64,000 nucleotides of DNA from Cavia porcellus (taxonomy: Eukaryota; Chordata; Mammalia; Rodentia; Caviidae): positions 21,755,001 to 21,819,000 of the forward strand of contig NW_026947486.1 of NCBI RefSeq assembly GCF_034190915.1. The letters are read 5' to 3'. Every line of letters begins with the position of its first letter. Positions within the stretch are counted from its first letter, which is position 1. The notes below the pieces were generated by a model. The model saw only the letters and a list, made by a program, of their open reading frames with translations. It was not told the origin of the DNA and did not search any database. This document shows positions 56,504-64,000 of this stretch, piece after piece. A program made the position numbers and the translations under genes.

Positions 56504-57530
56504 AACAGTAGAGAACAAGACCAATAAAACTTAGGCATTATAAACATTACAGGACTTCCAAAGAAGACAATAGTCAAACCAGAATGGGTATCTTAGTGAA
56601 TCTTATTGCCTTCAAAGTAGTTGCCTATGTCTTCAAACTTGATACTATCATATAGAATGGAACAGAGTCTAATCGGTCAAAACAAGATCGTGGGAGCATT
56701 ACAGGACTTCAAAACAAGTTAATAGGAAATCAAAAAGAGTTACTATTATATATCCTAATTTTTTAATTTTTCCCCTTAATTAAAACAAACATAAGAAATG
56801 ACTAAATAATTTTTTTTAAAAGAATAAGGGGGAGATTGAGATAAAACAGGACATAACAATATAACAATAGAGGTCAAAGCATGACTGTTTCAGCAACCTA
56901 GTACTTCACCACCAAATAACCCGACTTAATAGTAGTTACCATAGTGACTGTCTTTTTCCTTGAAATATTTGGATAAAACTTCATATACTATAGCTTCAAA
57001 TATTGAGATAGACAATTCTTTTTAAGGAAACAAGAGACAACGTTGATAACCATTGTTGATAACCTTGTACTCTGTTCTACACCATGTGCTATGTCTATCC
57101 TTGGTTTTGACTGGCAGCTTTGTTTTGCCATATTTGACTGTATTTTCTCCCCCCCAAAAAAGTAATAAGAACTAAGGAGTAATAAAGTCCAAAATATGTA
57201 AATTTTGTTGTAAAAAAGAGAGGGGAAAAAAAGAGCTCTAACTGATATAACAGCAAGTGTGTTTAGGGGTGTTAAATAGCTGACTATATTAATGTTTTTG
57301 GATCATTGAACACAGCTGTTTACAGTCTCCCTGTTTGAATGTCCACTTTGTATTCTTTGATACTGTGATTTGAGCAACTATTTCTAAGATGATAATATGT
57401 AATCTATTAACTGGTGATTTCTTACTGTCTCTTTTTTTTTTTTTTTTTTGTAGTTCTGTATTACGTGTACCCTTACACCGCTTTGTTTTGTTTTGTGTTT
57501 TTCTCTTTTTCCTCTTAAATAAAATCTTTA
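56504..57530 (+). mobile_element. Twin-primed (5'-inverted) L1 3'-UTR insertion
   Basis: 57006-57530 is the lineage-A L1 3' UTR in plus sense (complement of 14270-14780), ending in an A-rich tail. 56504-57005 is the next upstream piece of the same 3' UTR (as 14800-15310) in inverted orientation. The whole is flanked by AAAATGGGAAAA at 56492-56503 and 57531-57542, a perfect 12-bp duplication. This is the structure left by twin priming during target-primed reverse transcription. Confidence 0.9.
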
Positions 57531-57542
57531 AAAATGGGAAAA

Positions 57543-59594
57543 TAATAGAATAAAATTGGGGGAAATAAGCAGGAGAAATACAGCAAAAAGAAAAATAAAA
57601 GAGTAATAAAATAAAATAAAATAAAGAAAGCTTTCTATTGCTTTGGACATGTGGCTCTTTTTTTAGCCCAGGACTAAGGGGCAGAACCCAAGCCTCTGTT
57701 TACACTGGAAGTCTAAAGTAGTCATCCTCCCCTAACTGGTTGCAGAAACCCACATTCTGTGTGAGTAGGATGCCAGTGTACGGTTCTAATCTTGTGTAAC
57801 TGAGACTGCAAGAGCCAGATTCCTGTTCACTAGCCCAGATCCTCAGAGGGACTTCCTGTAGCCCACTAAATGTTGTTATTGGCTGTCTCCTGTGGCTGTT
57901 GTTCACTCATTGACTCTGGGAGCTTGACTGTGTTGGAGTGTAGCTTGGAGCCAAGGAACTGCTCCAGTACCCAGGTTCAAACACTCACCATTTCCTAAAT
58001 TGCATCTCCTCCAGCCCTTGTTCCACAATTGTGGCAATGGACGCTGTACGAGGTCACTTACTAACTGTTGACTGTAGAAGATAACTCAGGGAGCAGTATC
58101 CCATGTTTTCTTTGCTGATTACAACTACTGGTGATTCTCTCAGTCCCAATTCAGTTCCCTGGTTCTCTGTGAGCAAAAATAGTTTTTAGTTTTACTTGGT
58201 CTCCTGGAAGGCAACTAGCCAGCTGCTGTCAGTGTTGTTGGCGTGGTCTATAGGCATTCTCCTCTCTCCTTTACAATGTGATCTATTTCTTCTGTATCAC
58301 TAATACTTCTTTCCTCTCCTTTATCAATTCCCTCCTGGTTCCCACTCACTTGTTCCCTCTCACTTTGATTCTTCTCCAAGATACTGCTTTCTAGACTTCA
58401 GACACTTTGTCCTGGTGAAGCACGAGTTGTTGGCATTCCTTGCTCTACCCTTTTTTCTCCCTCCTACAGGTTCTTAAAACAGAACATACTGCAGACGGGC
58501 CCCCTAGTCTTTCCTGCTTGTTTCATTGGACATTAGTACCCAAATAACACTGTGTTCTCTATTATTAAACTCCTGAGGCTAATCATTTTGTAGTTGGGTT
58601 GAATATGGTGCCAAAAAGTTTGTTTTTCCAAATTCAGTCATCATGGTCAGTAGGCTTCATTCAAATCCCAAGAACAGAAAACTCCAAAGCATAGGTAATT
58701 CAGATCCTATGTGCAGTGCTCATACAACGTGTCTGCCCAAACCATGCAAACCTTTCAGAAAATGCTACAACATTAGAAAATTCTGACTCAGTTGTATTTT
58801 GAGTCCTCTGATAAACTACTTCCAAAACCAATTATTCTTAGCAATTCCTATGCTCTGGTATGGGTAGTCTTTCTTCCTGATGCTCTTTAAAAATTAGTGT
58901 GAATAAATTAATCGCTAACAGTGAGGGTAACTATTTCTCTTACTTCATATTTATAAAGCATCTTCTATAAAATAATTCAACAGCCTGGAAAACATCCTAA
59001 TTTCCTATATATAATTAATGCAGGCTTGCTGCTTAATTGGAAAAGGGCAAGTACTATGTGCTGCAACTCTTGGTTTTTGGAGTTTTTTTGGCGTGGTGGG
59101 AGTTAGATTCAGAAAGCTTTGGGGGATGTTTTAACATTTTTCTAGTAAAAGGAATCCCCTATTACACAGCTAAATGAATTCCACTCCCACCCAATCAAAA
59201 ATTAGGCAAGCATCATGGCATATACACCACTACCTTTGATTTCCTGTTTTAAATGCTTACGCTGCTCTGTTGAAGGAATCTGAATCAAGTTGGGAGTCTG
59301 TCATGGTCCAAATGAGAATCAGATTTCCACTATGGGCAGAGCTGAAAGAGAACAACTTTCTGCCCTACGGCTCTGGCAGTTCAAAACCCTGGAACATCTA
59401 TTCTGTTTGTTTTAGAAGTAAAAGTGATGGAAAGAAAGCTGTTTCTTAACAGAAACTTGCCAAAATTGATTCAGAGCAACTGGATTTGACTTAGTTAAAA
59501 CTCTACTTGGATCCTTTAGACTTTAAGAGAGGCCAGAGCTTCTGCTTCACAGAAAGCTTTATATACCTCAGGGTCCTGCTGATGTGGCAGGAGT
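57543..59594. other. Unassigned sequence
   Basis: About 2 kb. The first 100 bases are A-rich; the rest has no frame or repeat I can name. A C-rich, LTR-like feel near 57660-58560 is not enough for a call. Confidence 0.35.
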
Positions 59595-59745
59595 TGGACA
59601 AACTGCCTTCAGCACTTCCTAGCTGTGTAACCTTGGACAAATCACTTAACATCTCTGAGCCTCAATTTCTTTGTCTGTTAAATCAGGGTTTATTCCTTAT
59701 AGGGCTTATTCCTGCAACTCAGTGAGTTCCTTGAAACTTGTGTAG
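59595..59745 (+). repeat. MIR SINE fossil
   Basis: 'cttcctagctgtgtaacctt', 'ggacaaatcacttaacatct', 'ctgagcctcaatttctttgt' match the MIR core well. Confidence 0.85.
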
Positions 59746-60808
59746 AGGATTGTAGAGGCAGGGGATGGTACTACAGATCTACTCATGCTAATGCCAGGAT
59801 CTTCCCTTCCTGGCTGGATAAAAACTATAGCAAAAGGATAGGGAATAAGCTGAGCTACTGTCCAATTTTCCCATGAGTTCAAACACTAAAACCTGGAGAG
59901 TACTGGACAAACCAAGATCTGCTGGTCATCCTACCACTAAGAAGCCAGATCTTTCTCCTGACCAAGATTGTAAGGACTATATCTACCTGTAAATCTTCTC
60001 TCACTACTTCTATGATAAGAAAGAACTAAAGGAGATCATCTATGTCCCTGTTTTTGATAAGTGAAATGTTTAAAAGTTGAGGATTATGCTGTATTGATTT
60101 ATGTTTTTCTAAATGACCAATGTTATTCTTTTCAGGTCATTCACATCATATTTTATACACATAAATATATACAATCTATTCATTTTTCTTCACATAACTC
60201 ATCAAGTTCTATGTTTCCAAGTTTATTGCTTTCTATACTTAAAGATTATCGCAGAACCCTTACAGCACTGATCCATGCCGAGGAGCACCATTTCCTTTTA
60301 CAGTTGCCCAGCAGCCCACTGTAGGAAAACAAAGCGATTTATTTGAATGACTCCTTATCGGTGGTCAGTGGTTTCAAATTTTATTCTTTTGAAAATTACA
60401 CTGCATTGGTTCTCTGTACATGCATGTCAGTTTTTTGGTGTGACTACAATGATAAGAGAAATGTCAAAAGTTGGTAGATTTAAAATCAGTCAATTGGAAT
60501 AATAAAGTCTAGATACATACATTTTGAAGAAACCAAAAGCTTAGAAGAAGAAAATTCAGTGGAAAAGAACAGTGTTAAGTGAATACTTAGCTTTTGTCTT
60601 CTCGAATCTCTTTGCCTCCTCCCCTCCCTTTTTTCCCCTATTGCTGGAGTCCTTTTTAGGAGGAGAAAGAAATACTAAGTCCTTGTCAGGGATGGGAAGT
60701 GAGCAATCTGGGTCCAGGCTGACAATATACAAAAAGTGGTAATCTGGCTCTTTGCAATTAGCTCAGACTAGCAGCAGCCAGGAACGGGGAAGAGCTTGAC
60801 TGAGCCCT
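59746..60808. other. Unassigned sequence
   Basis: No gene or young repeat recognised. Confidence 0.4.
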
Positions 60809-60930
60809 TCAAGATCTGCACGCAAGTTTGAATGGCTTTGCTGCATACTGGCCATGCAACCTTGAGCAAGAGATTTCACCACTCTCAATAAGTTAGCCCC
60901 AGTTTACGCAGTTCAAAGTGTCTGTTCTTG
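60809..60930 (+). repeat. MIR SINE fossil, diverged
   Basis: 'gcaagtttgaatggctttgc', 'gccatgcaaccttgagcaag', 'ccccagtttacgcagttcaa' follow MIR order. Confidence 0.5.
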
Positions 60931-61974
60931 CCACAAAACTGCCATTTAACTTTCTGTGCTAACCTTGACCTTAGCAATGAGTAATCTTAGCTCTCCTCAT
61001 CCTGTTAGATGATGAAAATAAGTCCCCAGGAGGACCTGGATTTAATCAAGCCAAACAAGTTAGTATCAGAACCAGGACTGGGCTTTAAGCCACCCTACTA
61101 GGTATTGGCACTACTCATTGACCTTAGGTTAGTGAAGGTTCTCCATAACCACGTCTATTGAGTTTTCTCTGTGTTGGCAATGCCTCCTGGAATGTGTGAA
61201 GAGTTCTGGGGCTCCAGAGGAATAACATAGAAAGGGATGAATGGAGACAAACAGGAAGATGGCTTGACTCCAAGACTGGCATTAATAGACACAGCTGGGT
61301 CAGAGTATTGGTATTTTGTAGGAAAAGTGAGTTATGGAAGACTCCTCATAGAGAGTTAGCTTTGCAAAGGCAGGCAAGAGGAAAGGCTGGCATTAGGGGA
61401 ATAAAGATTGTTTTTTTAGCCTTGGAGGAGCCCAAAGTTCAGAATCACGAAATTCAGTGAAAGAACTGTGTAAGAGAAAGCTCAGTGGGAGAACCCTATT
61501 GCTACAGCAACTATTGTATGCTGACCAGAAAAGGAAGTTGTGTGGTCACAAAAAGTTCCAATGGGATATCATGGTATATTTAACCTCTGTCTCCAAGTTC
61601 TCCAACTTAACCAGGGTCAAAGAGGCCAGGACACAAATGAGCTTATCTGGTGCCACAAACATTCAGACAATGAAAAAGCTGTACCTGCTACTCCCCTACT
61701 CTTCCTCCTTGACCATCAAGTACCACAGATGAAAGATCTAACATTATATAGATGTTTCTTTTCTCTAGGACACTTCTTACTGCTTCTAAACCTGAGATCT
61801 CATCATTAAGCCATGACTTCTTTATCCTAACCATGTGCTATGAGACTAGTGGTTCCTATACTGACTTTAGTGATGTACCTCATTAGAAGCAGTAGATCAG
61901 GAATTTCTTAGTTAAGTTTCTCTTCAACCATCCCCTCCAGAGGAAGAGAATTACTATTGGACAATATGTGCCAC
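60931..61974. other. Unassigned sequence
   Basis: No gene recognised. Overlapping small open frames at 61457-61809 lack domains and initiation context. Confidence 0.4.
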
Positions 61975-62102
61975 TATTTTCCTTGATTTGTATATATTAT
62001 TTCATCTGGTGCCCATAGGAACAATCTAATGAAGGAAGTAGAGAAGTTGGGATATAGAGGTTAAATGACTAGATCTAAATCATAGTGAGTAGCAGAGTTA
62101 TG
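61975..62102 (-). repeat. MIR-type fossil
   Basis: 'ttatttcatctggtgcccat', 'gatatagaggttaaatgact', 'gagtagcagagttatgattt' resemble the reverse complement of a MIR 3' half. It lies just before the L1 at 62114. Confidence 0.5.
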
Positions 62103-62113
62103 ATTTGAACTTT

Positions 62114-62558
62114 TTAAAAATTTTATTTAAAGGAAAAAACCAAAACAATAAAAGGCTACAAGTAATACAGAATTTCACAAAAAATAAACAGTAAGAAATC
62201 ACTAGTTAATAGATTACATATTGTCATCTTAGAAATAGTTGTTCAAGTTACAAAATTAAAGCATACAAAGTGGACATTCAAACAGTGAGACTGATAAACA
62301 GTTGTGTTCAGTGATCCAACAAAAACTTAGTAATATGATCATCTATCTTACACACCTAAACACACTTGCAGTTGTATCCTTTAGAGCATTTCCTTTTCCT
62401 CTCTTTTTTACAATAACATGTACACATTTTGGGTTTTATTACTCCCACAGTTCTTATTAATTTTTTTGGAAGAGAATAAAACCAAATGTGACAAAAGAAA
62501 GCAGTCCATCAAAACAAAGGATGAACACAGTACATGATGTAAAAACAATACAAGGTTC
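62114..62558 (-). mobile_element. 5'-truncated L1 (lineage A 3' UTR)
   Basis: Closely follows 14269-14720 in the same orientation. Flanked by ATTTGAACTTT at 62103-62113 and 62559-62569, a perfect 11-bp duplication. Only 445 bases of 3' UTR were inserted. Confidence 0.88.
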
Positions 62559-62569
62559 ATTTGAACTTT

Positions 62570-62949
62570 GATCCTGTTTGACTCTACTGCTCACTCCCAA
62601 TCAATACCAAACTTATATATGATGATGTTCATCATGATGTGACTTGTGTGTCAGCTCTGACTTGGGAATAATTTCAGTCCATTTATTTATTTTTTTACAT
62701 GCCACTATTTTACTCAGTAAGAATAGTCACAGACTGGCAATATCTGCAGATTTTCAATTTCTTGAGTTGAATTTTTTTGAGGAAACTGTATACTGCAAAT
62801 GATTTCACATATTGTTAAAAAAAACATCACAGTCCTTTGGTGAATACCTAAAATGTTCTAATACCAAATTTTGCATATATTGGTAATCTATATAAATATG
62901 TTGGACAATGTCTATGACCTCATAAATCTGGAGAATTCAATCTTTAGAG
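62570..62949. other. Unassigned sequence
   Basis: AT-rich, nothing recognised. The last 8 bases (CTTTAGAG) are the target duplication of the next element. Confidence 0.4.
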
Positions 62950-63674
62950 CAGTTGTGCCCAACCTTTTGGATACTAGGGATAGGTTTTGTGGAAGATAAT
63001 TTTTCCACAGACAAAGTGGGGGTGGTTTCAGGATGATTCAAGTGCATTGCATTTATTGTACACTTTATTTCTATTATTATTACATTGTAATATATAAATA
63101 AATAATTATTACAACTCACCACAATGCAGAATCAATTAAATAAAATAATGGGTGAGCCACATGAAGGCTGAAATGAGTGTGATATTCTGACCTAAAGCCT
63201 GACACCAGATGCAGCTGCACAATTGAAGTATATTGACTGTAAGTCCTACCATCAGATACAGCTTGTCTCTTGTCACTCACTGCTTGGCACTTGACATGAG
63301 TCTACAAGCAAATGATTTATTGTGATCTCTGTGCAGTCAAATCTCTTTGCTAATGTTGATGTGTATTTGTACCTGCTTCCTAGCATCACAGCCTCAGCTC
63401 CACATTAGATTGTCAAGCATTAGATTTTCATAAAGAATATGCAGCCTAGATTCCTTGCACATGCAGTTCAGACCCCTATGAGAGTCTAATACCGTTGCTG
63501 ACCTGAAAGAGGCAGAGCACAGGAGGTAATATGAGCAATGAGGAGTGGCTCTAAATATAGATGAGGAGGAGAAAGGGACCGAAAGGCAGTGATCGCAGCA
63601 GAAATTTATCTGTCAAGTTTCCTAATGGTCCATATGTCAGTACTTCTCTTTGGCCCAAGGATTGGGGATATCTG
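62950..63674 (+). mobile_element. MER1-like hAT (Charlie-type) DNA transposon fossil
   Basis: 725 bases. Terminal inverted repeats CAGTTGTGCCCAACCTTTTGG and, at the other end (complement), CAGATATCCCCAATCCTTGG; flanks CTTTAGAG (62942-62949) and CTTTAGAA (63675-63682) form the 8-bp duplication typical of hAT elements (7 of 8). Internal text 'ggataggttttgtggaagat', 'attgcatttattgtacactt' and 'gtggctctaaatatagatga' matches the MER1-type consensus as I recall it. Non-autonomous; no transposase frame. Confidence 0.75.
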
Positions 63675-63682
63675 CTTTAGAA

Positions 63683-64000
63683 TTACATAAAATTTTAGAT
63701 CAAAAAGGAACCTTGCAAATATGTAGTTCATTTACTCAAGTAAGAATAAACCAAAGAAGACTCAAATTTTTATGCTTCCTGTGCTACAGTCTTTTGAATT
63801 ATGGTTTTAAATATCTTTAAGAGTATACTGGGGTGACATCCTATCAGCTAACTACATGTATTTCCTAAGCAAATGTTTGCTCTTGAGTTGGGGAGATGCC
63901 TTATTGCCAATCTGGCCCCATACAACCATCTCAAGCTCTGCACAGAACCTAAGAATATATTCACTAACAAGTTCTCTGGGGATGAAGTAGTTAGATTATA
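63683..64000. other. Unassigned sequence
   Basis: AT-rich, nothing recognised to the window end. Confidence 0.4.

Noticed and set aside
61457..61809. Overlapping 91- and 89-aa frames as a host gene
   Set aside because: No domain, splice signals or codon pattern; length is within chance.

Overview
The window is nuclear DNA of a placental mammal, most likely a rodent. The evidence is a stack of L1 LINEs of more than one lineage, B1/Alu-like (7SL-derived) SINEs, ID-like SINEs derived from tRNA-Ala, MaLR (MLT1/MST-type) LTRs, ancient MIR/L2 fragments and a MER1-like hAT fossil. The ID-like SINE differs from the mouse/rat ID consensus as I recall it. It looks more like ID relatives of the castorimorph side (beaver, kangaroo rat, pocket gopher), but I cannot name the species. 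I found no host gene, exon, functional RNA gene or CRISPR array; this looks like an AT-rich, transposon-filled intergenic region or large intron.

The most complete coding entity is a young endogenous retrovirus at 1652-8257 (+). It is class II, betaretrovirus/IAP-like, with no env. It has two 423-bp LTRs that differ at one position, a perfect 6-bp target-site duplication, an intact 560-aa Gag, a canonical -1 frameshift site into an intact dUTPase-protease-G-patch frame, a second probable -1 site into pol, and a pol (RT, RNase H, integrase) broken by two in-frame stop codons.

From 8258 to about 38 kb the window is a nested pile of retroelements. A MaLR element (9915-13760) holds an old L1 (10262-13290, -), which itself holds a U6 snRNA-L1 chimeric retroposon (10898-11651, -). 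A second old L1 (13762 onward, +) is split by a near-full-length L1 (14229-21181, -, 14-bp TSD, 333-bp promoter monomers) and by another L1 lineage (about 25041-30335, +, 180-bp monomers), which carries an ID SINE and a perfect 63-bp tandem duplication. Two copies of an unrecognised A-tailed retroposon with 5' tandem monomers lie at 9131-9832 and 34843-35719; their 3' tail resembles the tail of the 25-30 kb L1.

From 38 to 48 kb the sequence is mostly unassigned, with MIR, L2 and SINE fragments and a TG microsatellite. A further degraded L1 (about 48235-53940, -) holds a solo LTR with 65-bp U3 repeats and two ID SINEs. The last 10 kb contain a twin-primed (5'-inverted) L1 at 56504-57530, a truncated L1 at 62114-62558, MIR fossils and a MER1-like hAT element at 62950-63674.

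All family names come from memory of consensus sequences; no database search was run.
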